From positions 3,354-67,353 of the forward strand of contig DVFW01000013.1 of assembly GCA_018713055.1 (NCBI GenBank): a DNA stretch of 64,000 bases, read 5' to 3'. Shown here one piece after another: positions 7,557 through 16,846 of this stretch. The notes beneath the pieces are model-generated. The model was not told the DNA's origin and did not search any database. It was given only the letters and a program-made list of their open reading frames with translations. Position numbers and translations under genes: made by a program. How positions within the stretch are numbered: the first letter of the stretch is position 1; every line of letters starts with the position of its first letter. The DNA is from Scatavimonas merdigallinarum (lineage in GTDB: Bacteria; Bacillota; Clostridia; Oscillospirales; Acutalibacteraceae).

Positions 7557-8231
7557 TCAAAAACCCAGACATTCTCCAACAAGAATGATCTTTATTCTCC
7601 CTTTGTGGCGCTGCCGTGCACTTACAACGAAATTACAGCAAATCCTGGCGTCTGTCTGACATCCGTCACACATGGAAGGATTCTGCATACGAAAGGAAGC
7701 ACATTCCCCCGTTTTACTGCAGGGTGTATCCATAGAAAGCTTCATTGTGTTTGCCGGCGCCGCTGTCGTTTTTACGCGCGCGACAGCATCTTCCAGTGTT
7801 CTGACAATTTTATTATAGCCAACAACCATAATAACGCTTTTGGGACCATATAATATAGCCGACACCCTGTTGGAATTTCCATCTACGTTATATAAAAGAC
7901 CGCTTTCCGTAATTGCGTTTGCGCTGCACAGATAAGCGTCACATGTGTAGGTTTCCCTGTAAACCTGCTCTACCTCTTCCCGGGTCATGCCGGGCCTGCT
8001 TCTGTCAAGGTAACGGTATTCTCCGTTTTGAATCCTGTCAAGCACTCCTGTTTCCTTTAAAGTAACAGAACCGCCGCTGCTGACAGTACACCCCTTTGGC
8101 AGCAGGGATTCCACAAGTTCACACACTTCTCTGCTGGTTTTGCAATAATAAGCGTCCATATTGTTTTTCTTTAAATTTTCCATGGTTCTTGCAATTCTTT
8201 TTTCTATTATTTCCCGCTTGCTTTCCTGCAT
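7557..8231 (-). CDS. LUD (DUF162) domain protein
   Basis: Stand-alone LUD-domain protein of 224 residues, related to LutC/YkgG but without the iron-sulfur partners LutA/LutB nearby, so lactate use should not be assumed. Recognisable parts are the N-terminal helix with KREIIEKRIARTMENL, the loop VSSGGSVTLKETG and the core ADAITESG-like segment SANAITESGLLYNVDG. The C-terminal part has a run of cysteines (Cys x3 within SMCDGC...ICCNF) that could bind metal. The start at 8231 follows GGAGG with a 6-base gap; a longer frame to 8282 lacks a ribosome site. Monocistronic. Confidence 0.85.
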   Translation of the reverse strand: MQESKREIIEKRIARTMENLKKNNMDAYYCKTSREVCELVESLLPKGCTVSSGGSVTLKETGVLDRIQNGEYRYLDRSRPGMTREEVEQVYRETYTCDAYLCSANAITESGLLYNVDGNSNRVSAILYGPKSVIMVVGYNKIVRTLEDAVARVKTTAAPANTMKLSMDTPCSKTGECASFRMQNPSMCDGCQTDARICCNFVVSARQRHKGRIKIILVGECLGF

Positions 8232-8262
8232 TATAAGACCTCCACCATTTTTTTGTAAGTTT

Positions 8263-8268
8263 ATTATA
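8263..8268 (-). promoter_or_regulatory. Probable -10 element of the LUD gene
   Basis: A perfect TATAAT on the minus strand 32 bases before the start codon; the -35 region (TTTCAA at 17 bases) is poor. Confidence 0.4.
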
Positions 8269-8402
8269 CTACACTCCCCCAAACTTTGAAAGGCTTGTAC
8301 GTAAATCCCGTTAAATTTGCAGAGAATTCACCGCGCATTTTTTCGGCGTTTTTCTTTTTGCCGGCGTTTATGCGAATGTACGGTTAAAATCCGGCAAAAA
8401 TA

Positions 8403-8431
8403 TTGAAAGCTCCGGAAATTAATGGTATAAT
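8403..8431 (+). promoter_or_regulatory. Sigma-A promoter of aspS
   Basis: TTGAAA (8403-8408), 17 bases, TATAAT (8426-8431), about 50 bases before the start codon. Confidence 0.8.
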
Positions 8432-8481
8432 AGCAGAACAAATGCGCAAATAAAATTACATCTGAAAGGATTTATAATAGT

Positions 8482-10230
8482 ATGATCAAACCAAACGAAT
8501 ACCGCACGTATCTTTGCGGAGATTTAAGAGAGAGCGACATTGGAAAAGACGTCCGGGTTGCAGGCTGGGTTGAAAACATCCGCGACCATGGCGGGGTTAT
8601 GTTTCTGGATGTGCGCGACCAGTATGGCGTGGTACAGGTTGTAGTACACAATGCAGCGCTTTTAAATGATGTAAACCGCGAATGCACCGTTACAGTAAGC
8701 GGCAAGGTTCTCAAAAGGGATGAAGAAACCTATAACCCGAAAATTGCTACGGGCACCGTGGAAATTGCAGCAGACACCCTTACCGTTTTAGGCAAATGCA
8801 AGGCAAATCTTCCGTTTGAGGTGTCTGCTTCTACAGAAACCAAAGAGGACGTACGCCTAAAATACCGTTTTCTGGATCTGCGCAATCAAAAGGTTCACAA
8901 CCATATTTTGCTGCGCTCCCAGGTCATTGCGTTTTTAAGGGAGTGCATGTATAACCTTGGGTTTACCGAAATTAATACGCCCATCCTTTCGGCAAGCTCA
9001 CCGGAAGGCGCGCGGGACTATCTGATCCCCAGCCGCAAACACAAGGGAAAATTTTATGCGTTGCCACAGGCTCCGCAAATTTTTAAACAGCTTTTAATGG
9101 TTTCCGGCTTTGACAAATATTTTCAGATTGCCCCCTGTTTTCGCGATGAAGACGCAAGGGCAGATCGCTCCCCTGGGGAGTTTTACCAACTTGATTTTGA
9201 AATGGCGTTTGCCACACAAGAAGATGTCTTTGACGTCGCGCAGCAGGTGTTGTATCAAACCTTTTGCAAATTTTCAGATAAAGCTGTGTCCGAGCCGCCG
9301 TTCCCACGCATTCCCTATAAAGAAGCTATGATAAAGTATGGCACAGATAAACCGGATCTGCGCAACCCTTTGGAAATCAAAGACATAAGCGACCTGTTTA
9401 TACAAACAGATTTCGCCCCGTTCAGACAGAAGACCGTGCGTTGCATAAATGTGCCCGATGCAGCCGCACAATCCAAAACCTGGTTTAAAAAAATGGAGGA
9501 ATTTGCGCTGTCTATCGGCATGAAGGGTCTGGGGTATGTGAAGGTTCGGGACGATATGACTTTTGATGGGCCGATTGACAAATTTTTAAAAGAAGGTGAC
9601 CGGGAAAAGCTGCTTGCATTAAATCAGTCTAAAGCCGGCGATGTAATCTACTTTATTGCAGACAGTAAGGAAGAAGCGCCAAAGCTTGCAGGGCAGATCC
9701 GTACCGAGGTCGCCAAACGACTGGGCCTGATTGATGAAAGCTGCTATAAGTTTTGTTTTATCGTTGATTTTCCCATGTATGCACACGATGAGGAAACAGG
9801 CGCAATTGTCTTTACGCATAACCCGTTTTCCATGCCCCAGGGCGGGATGGACGCACTCTCAAAGCAGGATCCAACCGAAATTCTTGCTTATCAGTACGAC
9901 ATTGTGTGCAACGGTGTGGAGCTTTCATCCGGGGCCGTGCGCAACCATGATCTGGATATTATGATCCGTGCCTTTGCGCTTGCAGGCTACACACAGGAAA
10001 CGCTTGCAGACAAGTTTACATCGCTTTATAACGCATTTCAGTACGGCGCGCCGCCGCATGCGGGTATGGCCCCCGGTATCGACAGGATGCTTATGCTCCT
10101 GACTGGCGAAGAAAATATACGGGAGGTTATTGCCTTCCCCATGAACAGCAACGCGCAAGACGTATTGCTGGGCGCTCCAAACGAGGTAAGCGAACAGCAG
10201 CTGCGTGAAGTTCACATTAAATTAAGATAA
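8482..10230 (+). CDS. aspS: Aspartyl-tRNA synthetase, bacterial type
   Basis: Charges tRNA-Asp with aspartate. The 582-residue protein has the N-terminal OB-fold (about 1-110, VAGWVENIRDHGG), class II motif 2 around CFRDEDARADRSPGEFYQLD, the bacterial GAD insertion and motif 3 in GMAPGIDRMLMLLTG. Adjacency to gatCAB suggests that tRNA-Asn may be charged through misacylated Asp-tRNA-Asn, which would make this a non-discriminating enzyme; sequence alone does not decide that. It has its own promoter and a terminator before gatC. Confidence 0.97.
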   Translation: MIKPNEYRTYLCGDLRESDIGKDVRVAGWVENIRDHGGVMFLDVRDQYGVVQVVVHNAALLNDVNRECTVTVSGKVLKRDEETYNPKIATGTVEIAADTLTVLGKCKANLPFEVSASTETKEDVRLKYRFLDLRNQKVHNHILLRSQVIAFLRECMYNLGFTEINTPILSASSPEGARDYLIPSRKHKGKFYALPQAPQIFKQLLMVSGFDKYFQIAPCFRDEDARADRSPGEFYQLDFEMAFATQEDVFDVAQQVLYQTFCKFSDKAVSEPPFPRIPYKEAMIKYGTDKPDLRNPLEIKDISDLFIQTDFAPFRQKTVRCINVPDAAAQSKTWFKKMEEFALSIGMKGLGYVKVRDDMTFDGPIDKFLKEGDREKLLALNQSKAGDVIYFIADSKEEAPKLAGQIRTEVAKRLGLIDESCYKFCFIVDFPMYAHDEETGAIVFTHNPFSMPQGGMDALSKQDPTEILAYQYDIVCNGVELSSGAVRNHDLDIMIRAFALAGYTQETLADKFTSLYNAFQYGAPPHAGMAPGIDRMLMLLTGEENIREVIAFPMNSNAQDVLLGAPNEVSEQQLREVHIKLR

Positions 10231-10231
10231 A

Positions 10232-10262
10232 AAAAGCGGCGGGCCTGATGCCGCCGCTTTTC
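10232..10262 (+). terminator. Terminator between aspS and gatC
   Basis: Stem GCGGCGG/CCGCCGC (10236-10257) flanked by A and T tracts, followed by TTTTCT. The gatC ribosome site begins 20 bases later, so read-through may supply gatCAB. Confidence 0.85.
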
Positions 10263-10292
10263 TAAATACCCTTACGAAAGGTAGGAGCAGCA

Positions 10293-10574
10293 ATGGTTAC
10301 ACATGAAGACGTTTTACAGATTGCGCGCCTTGCAAAGCTTTCAATTAAAGAAGAGGAGCTTGACGCGCTGACAAAAGATATGGCGGACATCATTACTTTT
10401 GCAGACACCATCAACAATGCTTTTGAGCCAGGGGAAGAATTTGACAATATCAACCATCTTTCCAATGTATTCAGGGAAGACGTCGTGGTTCCTTCTTACG
10501 ACCGCGAGCAAATTTTATCCAACGCAAACGACCGCGAAGACGGACATTTTCTTATAAAAAAACGTATGCTTTAA
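10293..10574 (+). CDS. gatC: Asp/Glu-tRNA amidotransferase subunit C
   Basis: Small subunit (93 residues) that clamps GatA to GatB. The family pattern is visible: an N-terminal helix VLQIARLAKLSIKEEEL, an acidic middle and the conserved segment NVFREDVV. GGAG lies 8 bases before the ATG. First gene of gatCAB; gatA follows after 31 bases. Confidence 0.95.
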   Translation: MVTHEDVLQIARLAKLSIKEEELDALTKDMADIITFADTINNAFEPGEEFDNINHLSNVFREDVVVPSYDREQILSNANDREDGHFLIKKRML

Positions 10575-10605
10575 CGTATTTTCACAAAGGAAAGGACTGG
10601 TACGA

Positions 10606-12078
10606 ATGAGCCAGATACGGGGTAGGATCGCCCATATCAGTAAATTGCTCCAAAATAAACAAATATCCTGCGAGGAGCTGACAAACCAATACTTACAGCA
10701 AATCGACCAGTTAAACGGAACACTTAACGCCTATGTAAACGTAACGCCCGAAGCAGCGCTTGAGACAGCCAGGAAAGTAGACCGCAAGATTGCACAGGGA
10801 ACTTCCATCTCTCCGCTTGCCGGTATTCCCATGACACTGAAAGACAATATATCCACCAAAGGAATTGAAACCACCTGCTGCTCTAAAATTTTAAACGGTT
10901 ATACGCCTATATACAACGCAACTGTATGGGAAATTTTGCAACAGCACGATGCCGTTTTGCTGGGAAAGACCAATATGGATGAATTTGCCATGGGTTCCTC
11001 CTGTGAGACCTCCTGTTTTGGCGGCGCGCGCAACCCCCATAATACGGGACATGTGGCCGGCGGCAGCTCCGGCGGCGTTGCCTCTGCCGTGAGCGGCAAT
11101 CTGGCCGTATACGGCCTTGGGTCCGACACAGGCGGTTCTATCCGACAGCCTGCAAGCTTTTGCGGCATTGTGGGGCTTAAACCCACCTATGGCGCGGTAT
11201 CTCGGTACGGGCTGATCGCATATGCCTCAAGCCTTGACCAGATTGGACCTATTGCTACAACCGTTGAGGATGCCGCTTTGGTTTATGACGCGATTGCGCT
11301 TTACGATGAAAAAGACTCCACCTCGCAGGGAAAAAGGGATGCAAACACTTTCGATACGCTTCAAAACAGCCTAAAGGGTATGAAAATCGGCATTGCCAAA
11401 GAGTATCTTGACGGTGTGCGCGACGATGTGAGGCAATCCATTGAAAATGCGGCAAAGATTTACGAGGAGCTTGGCGCACAGATTGTCTATTTTGACCTTC
11501 CCGCATTAAAATACGCACTTCCCGTATATTATATTCTGGCCTGTGCGGAGGCCTCTTCCAACCTGGGCCGCTATGACGGTATTCGGTACGGTTATAAAAC
11601 GCCGCAGTACCTTGACATAAACGACATGGTCTGCAAAACACGCAGCGAAGGTTTTGGCAAAGAGGTACAGCGCAGAATTCTTCTGGGTACTTACGTATTA
11701 AGCGCCGGCTATTACGACGCTTATTATAAAAAAGCACAAAGCCTGCGGGGCTCCATTGTAAAAGCCTTTCAAAATGCATTTGTAAATTGTGATGTTATCC
11801 TTGCACCCACTGTTCCCATGACTGCCTTTCAGGCGGGGCAGGCGGTAAGCGACCCTATTGAAACCTACCTTACAGATATTTGTACTGTTCCGGTCAATAT
11901 AGCTGGCCTTCCCGCTGTATCTATTCCCTGCGGCTTCAATGCAAAGGGCATGCCCATTGGTATGCAGCTGATTGGCAACAGCTTTTGCGAAGGCAAAATT
12001 CTAAACGCCGCATGGCAATTTGAAAACGCTGCGCGCGATTCTGTTTTTAAATCCGCAGAAATGGGGGTAAAAATATGA
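10606..12078 (+). CDS. gatA: Asp/Glu-tRNA amidotransferase subunit A
   Basis: Glutaminase subunit of 490 residues that frees ammonia for amidation of Glu-tRNA-Gln or Asp-tRNA-Asn. The amidase-signature Ser-cisSer-Lys triad is complete: Lys79 in LKDN, Ser154 in GGSSGG and Ser178 in GGSIRQPA. The stop overlaps the gatB start by four bases, so the subunits are coupled. Length is normal. Confidence 0.97.
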   Translation: MSQIRGRIAHISKLLQNKQISCEELTNQYLQQIDQLNGTLNAYVNVTPEAALETARKVDRKIAQGTSISPLAGIPMTLKDNISTKGIETTCCSKILNGYTPIYNATVWEILQQHDAVLLGKTNMDEFAMGSSCETSCFGGARNPHNTGHVAGGSSGGVASAVSGNLAVYGLGSDTGGSIRQPASFCGIVGLKPTYGAVSRYGLIAYASSLDQIGPIATTVEDAALVYDAIALYDEKDSTSQGKRDANTFDTLQNSLKGMKIGIAKEYLDGVRDDVRQSIENAAKIYEELGAQIVYFDLPALKYALPVYYILACAEASSNLGRYDGIRYGYKTPQYLDINDMVCKTRSEGFGKEVQRRILLGTYVLSAGYYDAYYKKAQSLRGSIVKAFQNAFVNCDVILAPTVPMTAFQAGQAVSDPIETYLTDICTVPVNIAGLPAVSIPCGFNAKGMPIGMQLIGNSFCEGKILNAAWQFENAARDSVFKSAEMGVKI

Positions 12079-13487
12079 AGTACGAAATGGTAGCAGGGTT
12101 GGAAACCCACATTGAACTTGCTACAAACACCAAAATTTTCTGCGGTTGCACCACACAGTTTGGGGGCAAACCCAACACCCACTGCTGTCCGGTTTGCATT
12201 GGCCTTCCCGGCACGCTGCCAAAGCTTAACCGCCAGGTGGTCCGGTATGCCATACTGGCCGGGCTTGCAACACATTGTCAAATTGCCAATATATCTAAAA
12301 TGGACAGAAAAAATTACTGCTACCCAGATCTGCCCAAAGCGTATCAGATTTCCCAATATGACAAACCGCTTTGTCTAAACGGTTATGTTGAGCTTTCAAA
12401 CGGCAGAAAAATCCGCCTGACCAGAATCCATATTGAAGAAGACGCCGGAAAACTGGTCCACAGCCATGGAGATACCTACGTAGACTACAACCGCGGCGGC
12501 GTACCTTTGATCGAAATTGTCAGCGAGCCCGACATCCGCAGCGTGGAAGAAGCCAAAGAATACGTGGAAAAGCTGCAATTGATCATGAAATATATTGGTA
12601 TATCCGACTGCAAAATGCAGGAGGGATCCATGCGGTGCGACGTAAATATTTCTGTCCGTCCGCAGGGCAGCGAAAAATTCGGTACAAGAACAGAAATCAA
12701 AAATATGAATTCCATTACCTTTATGGCAAAGGCCATGGAGTACGAATATTCCCGTCAGGTCGATCTGATTGAAAACGGCGGGGAAGTGGAGCAGGAAACG
12801 CTCCGTTACGACGAGGCAACCGACACCACTTCCAGTATGCGCGGTAAGGAAGACGCACACGACTATCGCTATTTCCGGGAACCGGACCTTGTAACGATTG
12901 AAGTGTCAGACGAAGAGATTCACGCTCTTAAAGAACGACTACCGGAGCTTCCATTTGAAAAACAGGCTCGTTATATTGATCAACTGCAGATTCCAAAGGC
13001 AGACGCACAGCTTCTGACCAAATACAGAAAAGTCGCCGAGTATTTTGAGCAGGCCATCCACGGTACGAAAAACCCTCGCACGGCGGCAAATTTCATCATT
13101 GGCCAAATTTTCAGAACCCTGGAAAATGACAGCGCAAAAGAGAACTTTGATGTAGCCGTTTCAGCGGAAAATTTAAACGGGCTGATTCGGCTGCTCGACG
13201 AAGGTAAAATCCGTATGAACCTTGCAAAAACCACCCTTGACAAAATGCTGAAGACAGGCAAAAAGGCAACAGACTTTCTTTCTGAAAGCGACATGGGCGT
13301 TTTAGACGAACAGGCGCTTTTACAGCTGTGCCGACAGGCAATTGAAAGCAATCCGGGTGCAGTAAGCGACTATAAAAGCGGAAAAACCAAAGCGTTAAAG
13401 GCTCTGCTTGGCTTTGTTATGAAAAACAGCCGGGGCAAGGCGGACGCCACCGCGGCGGAACAAAAACTCGTTGAGCTGATGGATTAA
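12075..13487 (+). CDS. gatB: Asp/Glu-tRNA amidotransferase subunit B
   Basis: Kinase/transamidase subunit of 470 residues. It opens with the family motif EMVAGLETHIEL, has the zinc-type cysteines CGCTTQFG...CCPVC, the metal/ATP region around EDAGKLVH and DYNRGGVPLIEIVSEPD, and the C-terminal YqeY-like tail (about 325-470) that holds the tRNA elbow. Last gene of gatCAB, followed by a terminator. Confidence 0.97.
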   Translation: MKYEMVAGLETHIELATNTKIFCGCTTQFGGKPNTHCCPVCIGLPGTLPKLNRQVVRYAILAGLATHCQIANISKMDRKNYCYPDLPKAYQISQYDKPLCLNGYVELSNGRKIRLTRIHIEEDAGKLVHSHGDTYVDYNRGGVPLIEIVSEPDIRSVEEAKEYVEKLQLIMKYIGISDCKMQEGSMRCDVNISVRPQGSEKFGTRTEIKNMNSITFMAKAMEYEYSRQVDLIENGGEVEQETLRYDEATDTTSSMRGKEDAHDYRYFREPDLVTIEVSDEEIHALKERLPELPFEKQARYIDQLQIPKADAQLLTKYRKVAEYFEQAIHGTKNPRTAANFIIGQIFRTLENDSAKENFDVAVSAENLNGLIRLLDEGKIRMNLAKTTLDKMLKTGKKATDFLSESDMGVLDEQALLQLCRQAIESNPGAVSDYKSGKTKALKALLGFVMKNSRGKADATAAEQKLVELMD

Positions 13488-13492
13488 TTTTA

Positions 13493-13528
13493 AATACGCA
13501 TATGTCTTGGGATATATGCGTATTTTTT
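13493..13528 (+). terminator. Terminator after gatB
   Basis: Arms AATACGCATAT (13493-13503) and ATATGCGTATT (13514-13524) with a T-run. Confidence 0.85.
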
Positions 13529-13601
13529 CTCTTGCATAATTGCACTTACCCTTATACAAAAAAAATCTGTTGCTTCTAACATAAAATTTATTTTTTCGCT
13601 A

Positions 13602-13630
13602 TTTACACGGAGTCCAAACGGGACTATAAT
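13602..13630 (+). promoter_or_regulatory. Promoter of the zinc-ribbon membrane protein gene
   Basis: TTTACA (13602-13607), 17 bases, TATAAT (13625-13630). Confidence 0.75.
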
Positions 13631-13665
13631 AGTTTTACAAGTATTTTTATTGGAGGTTTTACATC

Positions 13666-14400
13666 ATGAAAAGCTGCCCTAAGTGCAACGCGCAGGTAAA
13701 CGATACCACCAAGTTTTGTCCCAGCTGCGGCACGCAAATTCCACAGCCTGTAACAGCAAGTGCACAGCAACCCGCCTCTTTTCCGGGAACAAAAAGCACC
13801 CAGCAGGTAAATGCGCAGACACAGGCAAGTCAGCATGCTACATACCAGCAGCCGTCCGGTAATCAAAGGCCACCGCAAAACGGTACAGGTCCCACCCCCG
13901 TTACACCTCCCCCTTATTATACGAGCACGCAGCAGACTGCCGGACAGGATGCATTTAAAAACGGTGTGAACAGTGCGGTGGATAAAACAAAGAATTTCTT
14001 TTTTAATACAACAGACGAAAGCACGCTTCATGACCAGGAAGATGTTGCACAAAACAAGGTTCTGGCGCTTGTAAGCTATTTGCATTACTTTTTCTTTATT
14101 CCAATGATCATTAAACCGCAGTCCAGATATTTGCGCTTTCACGGCAACCAGGGGCTTACTCTGTTTCTTTGCAGCCTTGCTCTTGCAATTGTGCACGCTG
14201 TTTTATGTACGCTTTTTGGGCTGTTCGCTTTTGCTGGGCCGGCCGGCGCCATTGCTTCTATTTTTCTCGTTTGCCTTTTCAGCGTTATCATTTACGGCAG
14301 TATTCTTCTCTGGACAATTTTGGGCATTTACAACGCTGTTACGGGAAAAGCCAAAGAGCTTCCGTTGATTGGGCGTTTTCGTCTTTTAAAAGAATTTTAA
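13666..14400 (+). CDS. Zinc-ribbon protein with a DUF4870/Tic20-like membrane domain
   Basis: Membrane protein of 244 residues. An N-terminal zinc ribbon has Cys4, Cys7, Cys18 and Cys21 (CPKC...CPSCG). A disordered Gln/Pro/Thr-rich linker covers about 25-95. The C-terminal half holds three hydrophobic helices at roughly 130-150, 165-190 and 195-225, with the segment YLRFHGNQGLTLFL, which resembles the DUF4870 family. It has its own promoter, GGAGG site and terminator. Role unknown; such proteins are often regulatory or envelope stress related, but nothing here shows which. Confidence 0.75.
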   Translation: MKSCPKCNAQVNDTTKFCPSCGTQIPQPVTASAQQPASFPGTKSTQQVNAQTQASQHATYQQPSGNQRPPQNGTGPTPVTPPPYYTSTQQTAGQDAFKNGVNSAVDKTKNFFFNTTDESTLHDQEDVAQNKVLALVSYLHYFFFIPMIIKPQSRYLRFHGNQGLTLFLCSLALAIVHAVLCTLFGLFAFAGPAGAIASIFLVCLFSVIIYGSILLWTILGIYNAVTGKAKELPLIGRFRLLKEF

Positions 14401-14487
14401 AAGAACCAAAGGACATAGTAGCCAAACGGTAATTTTTTAATATGTTTTTTCTGCCGCGCCTTTGTTTTTAATCGGTATTTACAATAC

Positions 14488-14520
14488 GCCGTCCATATGA
14501 TATGGGCGGCTTTTTCTTTT
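14488..14520 (+). terminator. Terminator of the zinc-ribbon membrane protein gene
   Basis: Arms GCCGTCCATAT and ATATGGGCGGC (two G-T pairs) followed by TTTTTCTTTTT. Confidence 0.85.
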
Positions 14521-14528
14521 TAGCGCAA

Positions 14529-14560
14529 CAGTTCCCCGCTCCTACTGGAGCGGGGAACTG
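14529..14560. terminator. Perfect 14-bp hairpin between convergent genes
   Basis: Arms CAGTTCCCCGCTCC and GGAGCGGGGAACTG around TACT. Neither side has a clean T-run, so it may act only as a 3' stabilising hairpin or a weak terminator for the SASP gene. Confidence 0.6.
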
Positions 14561-14614
14561 TCTGTAAAGCTTTCAATTTTTTATTTTTTAGCCTTACCGG
14601 TTTTATTTCATGTC

Positions 14615-14809
14615 TTATTTCATGTTCTTTTCGTACTGCTCGATCATTTTCTTAACCATCTGTCCGCCGACAGAACCTGCCTGGCGGGAAGTCAAGTCGC
14701 CGTTGTAACCCTGCTTGAGGTTTACGCCAACTTCAGAAGCTGCTTCCATCTTAAAACGGTCAAGAGCTTCTCTTGCTTCAGGTACTACGATCTGATTGCT
14801 GCTAGCCAT
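14615..14809 (-). CDS. Alpha/beta-type small acid-soluble spore protein
   Basis: DNA-saturating protein of the dormant spore (64 residues) that protects DNA from UV and heat. Both family signatures are present: the germination-protease site region EAASEVGV and the C-terminal LTSRQAGSVGGQMVKKMIE. The ATG follows AAAGGAG. A forespore-type promoter lies about 90 bases upstream. It shows that the host is, or descends from, a spore former. Confidence 0.96.
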   Translation of the reverse strand: MASSNQIVVPEAREALDRFKMEAASEVGVNLKQGYNGDLTSRQAGSVGGQMVKKMIEQYEKNMK

Positions 14810-14897
14810 GTCTGTTTTACTCTCCTTTTCTTAAGATTTTCACATATTTTATTGTCATTTCAATTGCGATGTATCAACCTCTTGATGAACACCGCAA

Positions 14898-14927
14898 TAG
14901 TATTGTGTGATAATCTTTTCGATATAT
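14898..14927 (-). promoter_or_regulatory. Forespore-type promoter of the SASP gene
   Basis: On the minus strand ATATA (14927-14923), 18 bases, AATACTA (14904-14898). The -35 is one base from GTATA. The leader is about 85 bases. The remaining gap up to accA (14928-15080) holds no clear gene. Confidence 0.4.
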
Positions 14928-15080
14928 TGCAAGAAATATTTGCCCTTTTTCTTACCGCTTTTTCTCTTACAAAACAAATAAAGACAAAAAAATTCTAATA
15001 AAAAACAGTAAAATCGGCCAGCAGCACAGCCTTCACAATTGGCTTTTTTGTGTTATCTTTTTTGCTTATATCTGTCTGAC

Positions 15081-15905
15081 TTATTCCTGCGACGCATCAT
15101 ATACAGTTTGCTGCGCCGTGCTTTCGCCAAACTTTCTGAACCGGTCATATCTGCATTGTAACAGCTCCTGTATCTCCATATGCGCATATTTTTCAAATGT
15201 GCGGTAAATCAGTCCTTTGAGGCTTTCAAACATTTTGCTTTCTTTTGTTTTTGGTTCGCGGATAATTCGTTCTATCACCTGCATTTCAAACAGGTCTTGC
15301 GCTGTCATCTTTAAACATTCTGCCGCTTCCGCCGTTTTTGTTGAATCTTTCCACAATATGCTTGCACAGCCTTCCGGTGAAATTGCAGAATAGACCGCGT
15401 TTTCCAACATCCAAACCTCATCGGCTACTGCAAGCCCCAATGCGCCGCCGCTGCCGCCTTCTCCAATCAATATAGTGAGGATCGGTGTTTTCAGGGCTGA
15501 CATTTCCATCAAATTTTCTGCAATCGCCTGCCCTTGCCCGCGTTCTTCCGCACCAATACCGCAAAACGCCCCGCTTGTATCCACAAGACACAGTACCGGC
15601 CTTTTAAATTTTTCTGCCTGCTTCATCAAACGCAGCGCTTTTCTATAGCCTTCCGGGTGCGCAGACCCAAAATTGCGTTCCATGCGCTCTTTTGTATCCC
15701 TTCCCTTTTGCAGCCCAATCACTGTAACCGGCATGTTTTCCAGGCTGGCAAGTCCGCCAATCACTGCTTTATCGTCACCAAAGCGCCGGTCTCCATGCAG
15801 CTCGAAAAAGGTGTTTCCAAACAGGCTGTTTATATAATCGACAGATGTAAGCCTGTTGTTGGACCTCGCCTGCACTACTTTGTCAAATGCGCTCATAAAA
15901 GACAC
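15081..15905 (-). CDS. accA: Acetyl-CoA carboxylase carboxyltransferase subunit alpha
   Basis: With AccD transfers CO2 from carboxybiotin to acetyl-CoA, giving malonyl-CoA. The 274-residue protein is of crotonase fold with the oxyanion segment GEGGSGGALGLAVADEVWMLE and the tail motif SPEGCASILWKD. Last gene of the fatty acid operon, 27 bases after accD. Slightly short at the N-terminus compared with the E. coli form, as usual in Firmicutes. Confidence 0.96.
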   Translation of the reverse strand: MSFMSAFDKVVQARSNNRLTSVDYINSLFGNTFFELHGDRRFGDDKAVIGGLASLENMPVTVIGLQKGRDTKERMERNFGSAHPEGYRKALRLMKQAEKFKRPVLCLVDTSGAFCGIGAEERGQGQAIAENLMEMSALKTPILTILIGEGGSGGALGLAVADEVWMLENAVYSAISPEGCASILWKDSTKTAEAAECLKMTAQDLFEMQVIERIIREPKTKESKMFESLKGLIYRTFEKYAHMEIQELLQCRYDRFRKFGESTAQQTVYDASQE

Positions 15906-15932
15906 AAATCCTTTCTGCTGTTTTTCAGGCCT

Positions 15933-16793
15933 TTACTGTAAGCCGTGCAGCTTCAACAGCTTTATAATGGTCATTTTTAAATCTTTCCGTTTTACAACCG
16001 CGTCAATAAATCCTTTATCCAGTAAAAACTCCGCCGTTTGAAAATCTTTTGGGAGCTTTTGGCGTATGGTTTGCTCAATGACCCTTGGGCCTGCAAACCC
16101 TATCAGTGCGTTCGGCTCTGCAAGGATAACATCCCCTTCCATTGCAAAGCTTGCCGTTACGCCTCCGGTAGTGGGGTCTGTCAGCACCGTAATATACAAA
16201 AGCCCCTGATCGCTGTGGCGTTTAACTGCAGCGCTTGTCTTTGCCATTTGCATCAGCGACAAGATTCCCTCCTGCATTCTGGCGCCGCCCGACGCGGTAC
16301 ATACAACAACAGGCAAGCTATGCTTTGTCGCATATTCAAACGCTCTTGTAATTTTTTCCCCGGTAACGGTTCCCATGCTTCCCATCATAAATCCGGATTC
16401 CATCACGCATAACACCGTACGGATCCCGCCAATACGTGCAATACCCGTAATGACAGATTCATTTTCTCCACTTTTTAATTTACTGCTTTTAAGTTTACGG
16501 TCGTATTCGGGAAATGCCAAAATGTTTTTGGACTCCATATCCCCGTTTGCCTCTTCAAAGCTGTCCCTGTCGGCAAGCAGGGCGATCCGTTCCCTGGCCG
16601 ACAGCCGCAGATGATGTCCACATTTTGTGCAAACCTTGTTTGTTTCCTCCATATCAGACGCCAAAAGCAGGGTTTTACATTTTGGGCATTTCATCCACAT
16701 GGCGTCGGGTATATAGGGGCGGTTTTCCTCCACCGGTTCCCCTTCCAGCTCATTTTTTGGCTTTAAAAACGTAAAAATATCGCCATGAAACAT
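15933..16793 (-). CDS. accD: Acetyl-CoA carboxylase carboxyltransferase subunit beta
   Basis: Partner of AccA. The N-terminus carries the zinc ribbon (CPKC, then CTKCG about 18 residues later), followed by the carboxyltransferase core with GGARMQEGILSLMQMAK and GGVTASFAMEGD. I take the ATG at 16793, preceded by GGACGG at 6 bases; an in-frame ATG at 16811 would add six residues but has a poorer ribosome site. Lies between accC and accA. Confidence 0.94.
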   Translation of the reverse strand: MFHGDIFTFLKPKNELEGEPVEENRPYIPDAMWMKCPKCKTLLLASDMEETNKVCTKCGHHLRLSARERIALLADRDSFEEANGDMESKNILAFPEYDRKLKSSKLKSGENESVITGIARIGGIRTVLCVMESGFMMGSMGTVTGEKITRAFEYATKHSLPVVVCTASGGARMQEGILSLMQMAKTSAAVKRHSDQGLLYITVLTDPTTGGVTASFAMEGDVILAEPNALIGFAGPRVIEQTIRQKLPKDFQTAEFLLDKGFIDAVVKRKDLKMTIIKLLKLHGLQ

Positions 16794-16846
16794 AAGCAAC
16801 CGTCCAATCATCTCTATTTATTTTCATATGGTTCATGCAGGTGTCT